This document shows positions 39,869-48,271 of a stretch of 64,000 bases of DNA, one piece after another; position 1 is the stretch's first letter, and every line of letters starts with the position of its first letter. Source of the DNA: Luteococcus sp038433135 (GTDB lineage Bacteria > Actinomycetota > Actinomycetes > Propionibacteriales > Propionibacteriaceae). The position numbers and the translations under genes were made by a program. Where the stretch lies: assembly GCF_038433135.1 (NCBI RefSeq), contig NZ_JBCDMV010000002.1:372001-436000 (forward strand), read 5' to 3'. Below the pieces are notes generated by a model that worked only from the letters and a program-made list of their open reading frames with translations, ran no database searches and was not told the DNA's origin.

Positions 39869-40518
39869 CTGACCTCGCGGATCACGTCCTGGCCGTCCTC
39901 GACGGCTGCGGTGAGGTCATTGACGAACTCGGTTGGGGTCATCTCGAGGGCCAGGCAGCCGTTCGGGGTGACAGCGCTGCTGGTCACCTGCATCGTGTGG
40001 GCCGGGCTGGTGTCGGTGAAGACGCCCGAGCCGCCGCCCACCACCACCGGGGCGACGACGAAGCGGTAGATGTCCACCAGGCCCGTCTCGTGCAGGGTGC
40101 GGGCGAGTTTCACCGAACCGTGTACCTGCAGCTCACCTGGCGTATCGGATGCCTTGATCTCCCGGATCCGGTCCAGGAAGTCGGCTCCCAGAACAGTCGT
40201 GCTGTCGGCCCAGACGTCGGTAGCCAACTCGCTGGAGGTGACGACGTACTTGTGGGCGCCATTGATGGTGGCGGCCACCGGGTCTGCCGGGTCTGTAACC
40301 TGCGGCCAGTGCGATGCGAACGTGTCGTAGGTGCGGCGGCCGAGCAGCAGCGCGCCGCACTTGTCGAACCAGCCGGTGACGGCCTCGCCGACGCCCTCGT
40401 CGAAGACCGGCATCAGCCAGCCGCCGTTGCTGAAGCCGTCCCGCGGGTCCTCCTGGGCCGAACCGGGGCCCTGCGAGACGCCGTCGAAGGTGCGGAACAG
40501 GTTGATGCTGAGCTTCAT
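39865..40518 (-). CDS. Dihydrofolate-reductase-family (RibD C-terminal type) protein
   Basis: A 217-residue protein of the RibD_C fold: MKLSINLFRTFDGVSQGPGS, GALLLGRRTYDTFASHWPQV, GAHKYVVTSSELATDVWADS, and ELQVHGSVKLARTLHETGLV leading to APVVVGGGSGVF. These stand-alone proteins bind NADPH and reduce unknown substrates; they are not the folate or riboflavin enzymes proper. ATG 40518 follows AAGGAGAAGC. Confidence 0.88.
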   Translation of the reverse strand: MKLSINLFRTFDGVSQGPGSAQEDPRDGFSNGGWLMPVFDEGVGEAVTGWFDKCGALLLGRRTYDTFASHWPQVTDPADPVAATINGAHKYVVTSSELATDVWADSTTVLGADFLDRIREIKASDTPGELQVHGSVKLARTLHETGLVDIYRFVVAPVVVGGGSGVFTDTSPAHTMQVTSSAVTPNGCLALEMTPTEFVNDLTAAVEDGQDVIREVS

Positions 40519-40686
40519 GGGGCTTCTCCTTGGGGTGGTTCCCGGTGCCGGGGTTGGCGGGGCCGCGGGGAAGGGACCTGGCTCGAGCAACAGGTTACGG
40601 GCCACCGAGCGTTGACGCGAGTGGTTTGGCCACCCCATTCACCGGGCGGTGAGTTCTGCTCCCGTCATGTTTGTGACTCGGGGCCG

Positions 40687-41106
40687 TCACTGGAATTCCC
40701 ACGGATTGATCAGGGTGAGTCCCAGTCCCTCGAAGTCGCGGACATTGCGGGTGGCCAGACTGGCATCGACGGTGAGGCAGGTGGCGGCGATCAGGCCGTC
40801 GAAGCCGGCCAGTGGGCGGCCCGAGAGCCGACGGCGGGCGACGCATTCCGCGTAGCGGTCGGCCATCTCCTCGGTCAGCGGGAGGCAGGCTCCCAGCGTC
40901 ATCAGGGCTCGCTGGATGTCGGCGCCCAGCTCGTCCCTTCGTCGCCCTTCGGGGAGACTCGCGACGCCGGACAGCAGCTCGGCTCGGGTGATCAGCGTCG
41001 TCACCGGTGTTTCGCGCAGCGACCGGAACCATGTCCGCACGGGCGGCGCGGCGTGCTGCCCCTTGAGGATTTCCGACACCACATTGGTGTCCAGGACGAT
41101 CACCAC
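40687..41106 (-). CDS. PIN-domain toxin, FitB-like
   Basis: The 139-residue toxin shows the PIN acidic residues: VIVLDTNVVSEILKG (Asp), TLITRAELLSGVASLP (Glu), GRPLAGFDGLIAATCLTVDA (Asp) and LATRNVRDFEGLGLTLINPW (Asp/Glu). The C-terminal xLINPWEF is typical of FitB-type toxins. GTG 41106 or 41103 overlaps the antitoxin gene end. Confidence 0.9.
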   Translation of the reverse strand: MVIVLDTNVVSEILKGQHAAPPVRTWFRSLRETPVTTLITRAELLSGVASLPEGRRRDELGADIQRALMTLGACLPLTEEMADRYAECVARRRLSGRPLAGFDGLIAATCLTVDASLATRNVRDFEGLGLTLINPWEFQ

Positions 41107-41339
41107 TGCTCCGAGCCGCGGGTGAGTTCCCGGCTGGGAATCTCCAGCTCGACGCCGTCGTATCGATCGCCGATCTCGGCCAATTGCTCAATCCACGACA
41201 GATCCGTGCGGGATGGCTGCAGCGCGGAGAGCAGAATGTCGCGCGCCTCCGCTTCCATGGAACGGCCGTGTGCGGCCGCGCGCAGCCGTAACCGCTGCTT
41301 TGCCTCCTCGGGGAGCTTGCGAACCGTGATCGCCGTCAT
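41100..41339 (-). CDS. Ribbon-helix-helix antitoxin, FitA-like
   Basis: The 79-residue antitoxin begins with the Arc-type strand TAITVRKLPEEAKQRLRLRA and AAHGRSMEAEARDILLSAL, then an acidic toxin-binding tail. ATG 41339 is preceded at 6 nt by TATCAT within a palindrome, so the promoter and operator coincide. Confidence 0.88.
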   Translation of the reverse strand: MTAITVRKLPEEAKQRLRLRAAAHGRSMEAEARDILLSALQPSRTDLSWIEQLAEIGDRYDGVELEIPSRELTRGSEQW

Positions 41340-41342
41340 GCA

Positions 41343-41358
41343 GCAATGATATCAATGC
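41343..41358. promoter_or_regulatory. Operator palindrome of the FitAB-like pair
   Basis: GCAATGATATCAATGC is palindromic apart from one symmetric base pair. It contains the minus-strand -10 TATCAT (41346-41351), six nt before the antitoxin start, so binding would block the promoter. Confidence 0.55.
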
Positions 41359-41395
41359 AACAAGACCCAACCCGGTCCAGTCCCGGCTAGGTGGC

Positions 41396-42199
41396 TCAGG
41401 AGCCGGCGAACAGGATGAAGCTGGCCACCATCACGGCCATGCCGGCGATCATTCCGTAGATCGTCTGGTGCTTGTCCGTCGCATAGCGCCAGGAGCCGGG
41501 CAGCAACTCGTCGACCGCCAGGAAGACCATCATTCCGCCGACGATGCCGTAGAAGATGCCGAAGAAGGCCGGTGGCACCACCCAGCTGACCAGGGCTGCG
41601 CCGATCAACCCGCCGAGCGGTTCGGTCAGGCCGGAAACCGTCGCCCACCAGAAGGCCTTGCTGCGGGACTTCGTCGCGGCATAGACCGGGGCGGCCACGG
41701 CGATGCCTTCCGGGATGTTGTGGATGGCGATCGCCGTGGCCAGGGTGAGGCCCACCTGCTGGTCCTGATAGGAAGTGAAGAAGGTGGCCATGCCCTCCGG
41801 GAAGTTGTGCAGCGCCAGCACCAGCGCGGCCAGGAGCGCGGAGCGCATCACCTGCTGGGTGGCGGTGATGCTGCTGGAGCTGAGCTCGGCGCCCTCCTGC
41901 TCATTGGGGTTCAGCGCCGACGGCAGCAGCCGGTCGATGCCGAGCACCGCGGCTATCCCGACGAAGAAGGCCGCCCACACCACCATCATGGCGCCTCGCT
42001 CGGAAGTGCCGGTCTGGCGCAGGTAGTCGACGCCCAGTGGGACGATCTGCACCAACGAGATCAGCAGCATGGCGCCGGCCGCGAAGGCCAGGGCGACGGC
42101 CAGGTACTCGCGTTGCGGGCTGCGGTTGCGCACCGCCATGGCGCCGCCCACGCAGGTTGCGAGGCCGGCCAGGAGTGAGATCAGCAGCGCGAGTACCAT
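41396..42199 (-). CDS. zupT: ZIP-family divalent metal transporter
   Basis: Imports zinc and related divalent metals. The 267-residue protein has eight predicted helices with the two metal-site motifs LALHNFPEGMATFFTSYQDQ and IAIHNIPEGIAVAAPVYAAT, plus the N-terminal LLISLLAGLATCVGGAMAVR. ATG 42199 is supported by TAGACT 7 nt upstream. Confidence 0.94.
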   Translation of the reverse strand: MVLALLISLLAGLATCVGGAMAVRNRSPQREYLAVALAFAAGAMLLISLVQIVPLGVDYLRQTGTSERGAMMVVWAAFFVGIAAVLGIDRLLPSALNPNEQEGAELSSSSITATQQVMRSALLAALVLALHNFPEGMATFFTSYQDQQVGLTLATAIAIHNIPEGIAVAAPVYAATKSRSKAFWWATVSGLTEPLGGLIGAALVSWVVPPAFFGIFYGIVGGMMVFLAVDELLPGSWRYATDKHQTIYGMIAGMAVMVASFILFAGS

Positions 42200-42206
42200 C
42201 CACCGG

Positions 42207-42212
42207 AGTCTA
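42207..42212 (-). promoter_or_regulatory. Leaderless -10 element for the ZIP transporter
   Basis: TAGACT on the minus strand, 7 nt before ATG 42199. Confidence 0.55.
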
Positions 42213-42253
42213 GGGGTGCCGTGGGCCGCGGGCTTGAGCGGCTCGGTCTCGCC

Positions 42254-42994
42254 TCAGCAGCGAACCTTCGGCTTCTGGGCGGTGGGGCCGGTGTTGCGGC
42301 ACACCTCGAGGCCCCGCTTCCGCAGGCCGGTGACCATCTGCTCCACGGCGGTGGGGTTGAAGGCCTTGTGCTGCATGTGCATCAGCACGGTGTCGCCGGG
42401 CCTGGCGGTGCGCACCACGTAGCGGACCACCGTGGTGCGGCTCTTCCCGCGCCAGTCATTGGTGTCCACGGTCCACAGCCAGATCCGCATCCCCTTGTCG
42501 GCCGCGGCGCGGCGCACGGTCTTGTTCTGCGCGCCGTAGGGTGGCCGCAGGTAGTTGGCCTGCACGCCGGGTGTCCCGAGTTCCCTCGTGATACCGCGGT
42601 AGCTGAGCCTGGTCAGCTTGGGGTGGTTGTTGCTGTGGTTGAAGACGTACATGCCGTGCTTGCGGGCGAAGGTCACGTCGATCTTGCCGCTGCGGACACA
42701 CTGGCCGGTGGGGAAGAGCACCAGGCTCACCCTGAGCTGCTTCGCGGCCAGCACGGTGCGTCGGAAGTCACGCACCGAGCGCGGGCAGTCGTCGTAGCTC
42801 AGCACCACGCGACGGGTGGTGTTCGGCCCCCGGAACTGGTTGTACGCCGAGCTCGTGCCCTTGGCGACGATCGGAGTGGCTGGGCGCTCTGGGATCGGTG
42901 TGCCCTGGGCCTGTGTTGGCAGCCCGGCGCTCAACAGCAGCAGGCTGGTCCCTCCAATGGCAATCGACCGTGCGACCCGCTTGCTTCCCGACAT
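42254..42994 (-). CDS. Secreted polysaccharide deacetylase (NodB-like)
   Basis: A 246-residue exported protein with a signal peptide (RVARSIAIGGTSLLLLSAGL, then PTQAQG). The NodB domain shows RVVLSYDDCPRSVRDFR (catalytic and metal Asp), FNHSNNHPKLTRLS (the HSxxH metal site), NYLRPPYGAQNKTVRRAA and WTVDTNDWRG. Such enzymes remove acetyl groups from peptidoglycan or other GlcNAc polymers. ATG 42994 follows GGGGAG. Confidence 0.88.
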   Translation of the reverse strand: MSGSKRVARSIAIGGTSLLLLSAGLPTQAQGTPIPERPATPIVAKGTSSAYNQFRGPNTTRRVVLSYDDCPRSVRDFRRTVLAAKQLRVSLVLFPTGQCVRSGKIDVTFARKHGMYVFNHSNNHPKLTRLSYRGITRELGTPGVQANYLRPPYGAQNKTVRRAAADKGMRIWLWTVDTNDWRGKSRTTVVRYVVRTARPGDTVLMHMQHKAFNPTAVEQMVTGLRKRGLEVCRNTGPTAQKPKVRC

Positions 42995-43154
42995 GTCTGC
43001 TCTCCCCTGAGACGTTATGGCTGGGCAGCTGCCCAACTCCGTGCTACGCCTCGAAGGGGTCGGTCTCCGGCCCGACCCGGACGAGCTTCAGCCCAGCTCC
43101 AGACGCGGCGTGTCGTCAGCTGCTCGCGTCGGGTGGACACGCCTCTGTGGGTAG

Positions 43155-43168
43155 TAGACAATTGTCTA
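43155..43168. promoter_or_regulatory. Operator palindrome of the Phd-VapC pair
   Basis: TAGACAATTGTCTA is a perfect 14-bp palindrome 12 bp before the antitoxin start, right before the ribosome site. This is the usual place and form for Phd-family autoregulation. Confidence 0.6.
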
Positions 43169-43180
43169 AAAGGGGAGGCC

Positions 43181-43441
43181 ATGAAGACGATCAGCATTGG
43201 TGAACTGCGACAGAACCCCACCGGGATGCTTCGTGAGGTGCGCAGCGGTGCGGTGTACGCCGTCACCGACCGGGGTGAGGCCGTCGCGCGGATCACCGGT
43301 GTGCAACGGCAACGCTGGATTCCCAGCGTGGATCTCAACGAGCTGCTGCAAGAACTTGGCCCCGACGCCGAGTGGCTGGCGACGGTGCAGGGGGCACGGG
43401 CAGCCGAATCCCCCCGCGACCCGTGGGAGTCCTGCGGATGA
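43181..43441 (+). CDS. Phd/YefM-type antitoxin
   Basis: An 86-residue antitoxin: MKTISIGELRQNPTGMLREV is the Phd DNA-binding start, then YAVTDRGEAVARITGV, and a C-terminal helix that should bind the toxin. ATG 43181 follows AGGGGAGG. Its stop overlaps the toxin start (ATGA). Confidence 0.9.
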   Translation: MKTISIGELRQNPTGMLREVRSGAVYAVTDRGEAVARITGVQRQRWIPSVDLNELLQELGPDAEWLATVQGARAAESPRDPWESCG

Positions 43442-43824
43442 GCAGGGCACTGCTGGACACCAACCTGCTGATCTCCGGCGACCTGTTGCAGCCGGGCTTC
43501 GAGGTGACCGTCTCGTCGCTGACCTGGGCCGAGCTTGGCTACGGGGTCCGCAAGGCGACCGACCCGTTGGAACGGGCGCGTCGCGAGCGACGCCTGGCGC
43601 GGCTGCGGGCGGTCCTGGGTGAGGGGCTTCCCTTCGACGATGCCGCAGCGGAGGCCTACGGCGTCGTGTGCGGGCTGGTGCTGGAGTCGGGCCGTGATGT
43701 CCGCGGGCGTGCCATCGATCTGATGATCGCAGCGACGGCTGCTGCACACGGGGCGGCCGTGATCACCCGGAATCCCAAGGACTTTGCCGGGCTCGAGGGT
43801 CTGGTGGAGGTGGTTGGCGTCTGA
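43438..43824 (+). CDS. PIN-domain toxin VapC
   Basis: A 128-residue toxin with the acidic PIN residues in ALLDTNLLISGDLLQ (Asp), SSLTWAELGYGVRKA (Glu), GRAIDLMIAATAAAHGAAVI (Asp) and TRNPKDFAGLEG (Asp). ATG 43438 overlaps the antitoxin stop. It is distinct in sequence from the other two PIN toxins in the region. Confidence 0.9.
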   Translation: MSRALLDTNLLISGDLLQPGFEVTVSSLTWAELGYGVRKATDPLERARRERRLARLRAVLGEGLPFDDAAAEAYGVVCGLVLESGRDVRGRAIDLMIAATAAAHGAAVITRNPKDFAGLEGLVEVVGV

Positions 43825-43834
43825 CCGGGCGCCC

Positions 43835-44425
43835 TCAACCCCAGATGCCAGAACTGCCGCGCCGCCAGGAACCCACCAGGTGGGTGTCGACGATCCCCAC
43901 CGCCTCCATCAACGCGAACATCGTCGTGGGGCCGACGAAGCGGAAGCCGGCCTTCTTCAGCGCCGTGGACAGCGCGACCGATTCCGGCGACTGGCTGGGG
44001 ACGTCCGCAGCCGTGTGGGGGTGAGGGGTCTGGTCTGGTTGGAAGCCCCAGATGAAGTCCGCCAGGCCGCCGTGTTCCCGCAGTGCCACCGTGGCGCGGG
44101 CATTCGCAATCGTCGCGTCGATCTTGCGGCGGTTGCGGACGATCCTGGCGTCGGCCATCAGCCGTTCGACGTCATCCTCTCTGAAGGCGGCCACGCTGTC
44201 CGGCTCGAAATTGGCGAAGGCCGCGCGGAAGTTCTCCCGCTTGCGCAGGATGGTGGCCCAGCTCAATCCCGCCTGGAAGGCCTCCAGACTCAGTCGCTCG
44301 AACAACCCGCGCTCGTCACGCACGGGCATGCCCCATTCCTCGTCGTAGTAGCGACGAAGCAGATCGTCCTGTGACGCCCACACCGGACGGGCCTTGCCGT
44401 CCTCCCCGATCACCAGATCACTCAT
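43835..44425 (-). CDS. tag: DNA-3-methyladenine glycosylase I, zinc-site-less variant
   Basis: Excises 3-methyladenine from alkylated DNA. The 196-residue protein matches the family: ASQDDLLRRYYDEEWGMPVR, ERLSLEAFQAGLSWATILRK, ADARIVRNRRKIDATIANAR and KKAGFRFVGPTTMFALMEAV. The zinc ligands of E. coli Tag appear lost: the Cys of RCxW is Pro (ARPVW), the His of YHDxEWG is Tyr, and the C-terminal His/Cys pair is absent. ATG 44425 is the start. It converges on the toxin gene with a 10-bp gap. Confidence 0.9.
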   Translation of the reverse strand: MSDLVIGEDGKARPVWASQDDLLRRYYDEEWGMPVRDERGLFERLSLEAFQAGLSWATILRKRENFRAAFANFEPDSVAAFREDDVERLMADARIVRNRRKIDATIANARATVALREHGGLADFIWGFQPDQTPHPHTAADVPSQSPESVALSTALKKAGFRFVGPTTMFALMEAVGIVDTHLVGSWRRGSSGIWG

Positions 44426-44575
44426 GGCTCCATGCTGACACCCGGCTCTGACATTTCTTGAGATCGCAGCGGCACCGACGCAACCATGGTCCGCCGGCCT
44501 CGCAATCACGATCCCCGGGCCTGTCGGGGGGTTCTCACCCACGGATCCGTTCACCTGCGCGTCGTCTGGCATCCC

Positions 44576-44581
44576 TAGCCT
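44576..44581 (+). promoter_or_regulatory. Leaderless -10 element for the amino-acid permease
   Basis: TAGCCT, 6 nt before GTG 44588. The rest of 44426-44575 holds only what may be a degenerate copy of the palindromic repeat (near 44496-44530). Confidence 0.5.
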
Positions 44582-44587
44582 TCCTCC

Positions 44588-45832
44588 GTGCCGACACCAG
44601 AACCGCAAGCAACGCTGGCCCGACGACTGGGCCTGACCGACGCCGTGATGATCGGGCTGGGCTCCATGTTCGGCGCCGGCGTCTTCTCCGCCTTCGCCCC
44701 GGCCGCCGCGGCCGCGGGGCAGTGGTTGCTGCTCAGTCTGGCGATCGCGGCCGTCGTCGCCTTCGCGAATGCGACGTCGTCCGCCCAGCTCGCCGCCCGC
44801 TACCCAACCAGCGGTGGCACCTACTTCTACGGCCGTGAAGAGCTGGGGCAGTGGCCGGGTTTCCTGGCCGGCTGGTGCTTCGTGATCGGCAAGACTGCCT
44901 CCTGTGCGGCGATGGCGCTGACCGTCGCCTCCTACTTGGCGCCGTCGCAATGGCAACGCCCGCTGGCGATCGCCGCGGTCTGGGCGCTGGCCGCGGTCAA
45001 CATGTTCGGCGTCACCCGCACCGCCCGGCTGGCCCGGATCCTGGCGGTGGTGGTGCTGGTGGTGCTGACCGGCGTCGTGCTGCTCGGCTGGCTCGGGGAA
45101 CCAGCAGCTCCCATCCGGCAGGCGGCCGTCGGCGGCAGTCCGCTCGGAATCCTGCAGGGTGCCGGTCTGCTCTTCTTCGCCTTCGCCGGCTACGCCCGGA
45201 TCGCGACGATGGGTGAGGAGGTCACCGAACCCCGTCGGACCATTCCGCGCGCCATCATCCTGGCGCTGGGCATTGCCCTGCTGGTCTACGTCGCCGTCGC
45301 CCTGACCCTGCTGCGGGTGCTGGGCGCCGACGCCCTGGCCGCCAGCCCGGCCCCCATCGCCGACGCCGTGAGGGCCGTGGGCGCAACCTGGGCGCAACCC
45401 GTTGTCCGATTCGGTGCCGCGGCCGCGGCCCTGGGGGCGCTGCTCAGCCTGGTCACCGGCGTCGGCCGCACCAGCCTGGCGATGGCCCGCGAAGGCGACC
45501 TTCCCCGCGCCCTGGCGGCGGTGGACCCGACCCATCAGGTGCCCCGTCGGGCCGAGGCCACGCTGGCGGTGGTGCTCACCGTCCTGCTGCTGGTCACAGA
45601 CCTGCGCGGCGCGATCGGCTTCTCCAGCTTTGGGGTGCTGCTCTACTACTTCGTCGCCAATGCCTCGGCCTGGCACCAGCGCGAGGGGCGGCTCTACCCC
45701 CGGGCCCTACAGGGTCTGGGCATGCTGCTCTGCCTGGTGCTGGTGGTCACCCTGCCCACGGCGTCGGTTCTGGCCGGGCTGGTGGTGCTGGCGATCGGCG
45801 TGCTGGGGCGCGTGCTGCTGCGCCGGGATTGA
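44588..45832 (+). CDS. APC-superfamily amino acid permease
   Basis: A 414-residue transporter with about 12 helices. The first helix has the substrate-binding GLGSMFGAGVFSAFAPAAAA; further typical segments are AARYPTSGGTYFYGREELGQ and LLFFAFAGYARIATMGEEVT with EPRRTIPRAI. These match the APC family, probably importing an amino acid by cation symport. It lacks the C-terminal extensions of the CAT group. GTG 44588 is set by the promoter. Confidence 0.88.
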   Translation: MPTPEPQATLARRLGLTDAVMIGLGSMFGAGVFSAFAPAAAAAGQWLLLSLAIAAVVAFANATSSAQLAARYPTSGGTYFYGREELGQWPGFLAGWCFVIGKTASCAAMALTVASYLAPSQWQRPLAIAAVWALAAVNMFGVTRTARLARILAVVVLVVLTGVVLLGWLGEPAAPIRQAAVGGSPLGILQGAGLLFFAFAGYARIATMGEEVTEPRRTIPRAIILALGIALLVYVAVALTLLRVLGADALAASPAPIADAVRAVGATWAQPVVRFGAAAAALGALLSLVTGVGRTSLAMAREGDLPRALAAVDPTHQVPRRAEATLAVVLTVLLLVTDLRGAIGFSSFGVLLYYFVANASAWHQREGRLYPRALQGLGMLLCLVLVVTLPTASVLAGLVVLAIGVLGRVLLRRD

Positions 45833-45901
45833 CCCACGCCCGGTGCCCGGGGTGCGCTGGCGCCACGGCCGCTTCCACCGGCAACCCCCACGCAGACATG
45901 A

Positions 45902-45935
45902 GCCGACCCGGCGGGCACGGGCCCGCCGGGTCGGC
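45902..45935. terminator. Bidirectional terminator between permease and vWA gene
   Basis: GCCGACCCGGCGGGC (45902-45916) pairs perfectly with GCCCGCCGGGTCGGC (45921-45935) around ACGG, between convergent genes. Confidence 0.85.
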
Positions 45936-45959
45936 ATCAGATGGTGTTGGTCAGCATGT

Positions 45960-48095
45960 TCAGGCGTCGTCCTTGGCGGACCACGGGTTGGGCGGCGGCG
46001 TCTGCTGGTTGCCGGGCTGCGCCTTGGCGCCGGGCTGACCGCCCTGGTTCGGATCGCCAGGAGCCGCAGGACCGGTGGAAGTCGCGCCCTGGCTGCCGGA
46101 GGCCGGCGGCCACGTCGTCGGGTACTGGCCTGATCCGTTGGTGGCATTCGGGTGGCCACCGGTCGTCGGAGCGGCCGACGCAGCACGTCGCCGACGCAGC
46201 GCGACCGTCACCCCACCGGCCACCAGCGCGAGCCCGGCCAGGCCCAGCAGGGCGGGCATCACATTGCCGTCCTTCTTCTCTTCACTGGCCGAGGTGGCCT
46301 CGGTGCTCTCGGTGGAGGTTGCCTCGGCGGTGGCCGACTCGGTCGGCTCCTCGGTGGGCTCGGTGCTCGTCTCCGCGCTGGCGGACTCGCTGGCCGTCGC
46401 CTCGGGAGCGGCGCTCTGCGACGATGGCGCAACCTCGCCCTTCTTCGCGTAGACCGGCACGCCCTGCACGGGCTCGTCGACGCTGGCCACGAAGCGGTAG
46501 GGGACGGAGACCTTGGGGCCGTTGGTGGCGCCCCGCACGGTGACGACGAGGGTGTAGTTCCCCGCGAGCCAGGCACTGTTGCTCGTGTAACGGTGCACCC
46601 GCTTGAAATTCACATTGACCATCGTCAGCGAAGGCGAGGAGTCCCAGTCCGCCAAGGTCGTGGTGTCCTTGGTGATCATGTTGCCCGTGGGGTCCAGCAG
46701 CTTGGTGGTCAGCCACATCTTGTTGTTCTTGTAGGTCTTGGCCAGGGAGGCCGACGGCTTGGGGATCTGGACCTTGACGCCCATCGTCTGTCCCCAGCCC
46801 ACCGGCATCTTGTAGGTCTGGATCTCGCCGGTCTTGACATTGGTCTCGTAGGTGACGCCACTCTCCACCGCGGCGGCATTGGCCAGCTGGTTGCCGCCGA
46901 CGAGGGTTTTTCCGGCGGCCAGTGTGGGCACCGCGATGTCGTAGTTGTTGGGAGGCTCGGGCAGGTCGGCGAGGTTCGTCACCGGGGGCACCTCGGTGAC
47001 CCGAAGCTGCAGCGGGCGCACCGCCGTGTCGGCGTCGGTGCCATCCCGGCTGACCCGCATCAACAGGTCGGTGGACGTGTCACAGGCGTCGTCCCCCGAG
47101 TACTGCGGCACCTGGGCGGCGGCGGTGAGCGTCGTCGAGCTGCCGTCCGACGAGCCGGAGCCGGTCTGGGATGAGCAGGTGGTGCTGCCGGCGATGAGCT
47201 CGATCTTGAGTGAGTCGTTGTGACCCATCACGGGTTCCAGCAGCGCGGAGGCGGCAATCGTCGAGTGGGGGATGGTGCGGTGCAGTTGGTAGTAGCGGGT
47301 GCCGGCATCGGTGCCGGGCGCGCCCAGGCTGTCCACATAGTCACCCACCTGGATGCTGGGGGCGCCGACGGCGGTCGGGGTGCCGGCCACCTTCTTGCCC
47401 ATGTAGCCGGTGGGGCGGATGCTCTGGGCCTGGGACTTCTCCAGGGCATCGGAGAGCTGGTCGGCGTTCTTGGCGTCGTAGTACTTGCCCTTGCCCTTGC
47501 CCGCGATGCACTGCAGCTGCTTGCGGGTCTTGTCGTCGACACCCAGGCCCACCACGTTGATGGAGATGTCGACGCCCTTGGCGGCGATCTTCTCGGCAGC
47601 CGCGCACGGGTCCGGCTCACAGGTGGCCTCGCCGTCGCTGACCAACACGATGGAACGCTTGCCCTTGTCGCCCAGATCCTTGGCGGCCTCCTCCAGGGCA
47701 TAACCGATCGGCGTCTCGCCGTAGGGCTTGTGGGTGCTGACCGCAGCCTGCAGGGCCGCCTTGTTGTTGGTGCCCATGGGCACCACCAGCTGCGAATCCT
47801 GGCAGGCGCCCTTGTCATTCTTGTTCTCGACGGTGGCGCCGAAGACTCGCAGGCCGACCTGTGCGTCGACCGGCAGTTCGGAGATCACCGACGTGAGGGA
47901 CTTCTTGGCGGCGTCGATCTTGGTCATGCCGCCCTGTGCCGGATCCTTCATGGACCCCGAGGAGTCCAGCAGCAGGATCATCCGGCCGTCGTCGGCATCA
48001 TCGGCGCGGGCGTCGGGGCTGGTGACCAGCAGACTGCCGGTCAAGCCGATTCCGAGTGCCAGCACCGCAAGGCTGCTTCGTGATCGATGTGTCAT
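45960..48095 (-). CDS. Secreted, membrane-anchored von Willebrand factor A domain protein
   Basis: A 711-residue surface protein: signal peptide (SLAVLALGIGLTGSLLVTSP, cut near ARA-DD), vWA domain at about residues 38-230 with the MIDAS metal site MILLLDSSGSMKDPAQGG and LVSDGEATCEPDPCAA, then strand-rich domains. A Ser/Thr/Glu-rich stalk (about 560-630), a helix (VMPALLGLAGLALVAGGVTV) with basic stop-transfer RRRRA, and a Pro/Gln cytoplasmic tail follow. Cys pairs in the ectodomain suggest disulfides. ATG 48095 follows AGGAGGACC. Divergent from the kinase gene. Confidence 0.87.
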   Translation of the reverse strand: MTHRSRSSLAVLALGIGLTGSLLVTSPDARADDADDGRMILLLDSSGSMKDPAQGGMTKIDAAKKSLTSVISELPVDAQVGLRVFGATVENKNDKGACQDSQLVVPMGTNNKAALQAAVSTHKPYGETPIGYALEEAAKDLGDKGKRSIVLVSDGEATCEPDPCAAAEKIAAKGVDISINVVGLGVDDKTRKQLQCIAGKGKGKYYDAKNADQLSDALEKSQAQSIRPTGYMGKKVAGTPTAVGAPSIQVGDYVDSLGAPGTDAGTRYYQLHRTIPHSTIAASALLEPVMGHNDSLKIELIAGSTTCSSQTGSGSSDGSSTTLTAAAQVPQYSGDDACDTSTDLLMRVSRDGTDADTAVRPLQLRVTEVPPVTNLADLPEPPNNYDIAVPTLAAGKTLVGGNQLANAAAVESGVTYETNVKTGEIQTYKMPVGWGQTMGVKVQIPKPSASLAKTYKNNKMWLTTKLLDPTGNMITKDTTTLADWDSSPSLTMVNVNFKRVHRYTSNSAWLAGNYTLVVTVRGATNGPKVSVPYRFVASVDEPVQGVPVYAKKGEVAPSSQSAAPEATASESASAETSTEPTEEPTESATAEATSTESTEATSASEEKKDGNVMPALLGLAGLALVAGGVTVALRRRRAASAAPTTGGHPNATNGSGQYPTTWPPASGSQGATSTGPAAPGDPNQGGQPGAKAQPGNQQTPPPNPWSAKDDA

Positions 48096-48271
48096 GACTT
48101 GGTCCTCCTGAACGGCCCGGGCTCGCCGGGGGATACGGGTACATCTAACCGAGTGAGAGGCTCACTCCTTTGCGGTGTTTACGAATGCAAATTTTGCACA
48201 TGGGTGGCGTGCTGTCAAGCACTTGGTGATCACAACCTGGGGGCGCGCTGGGTGGCATGCTGTTGCCTGAC

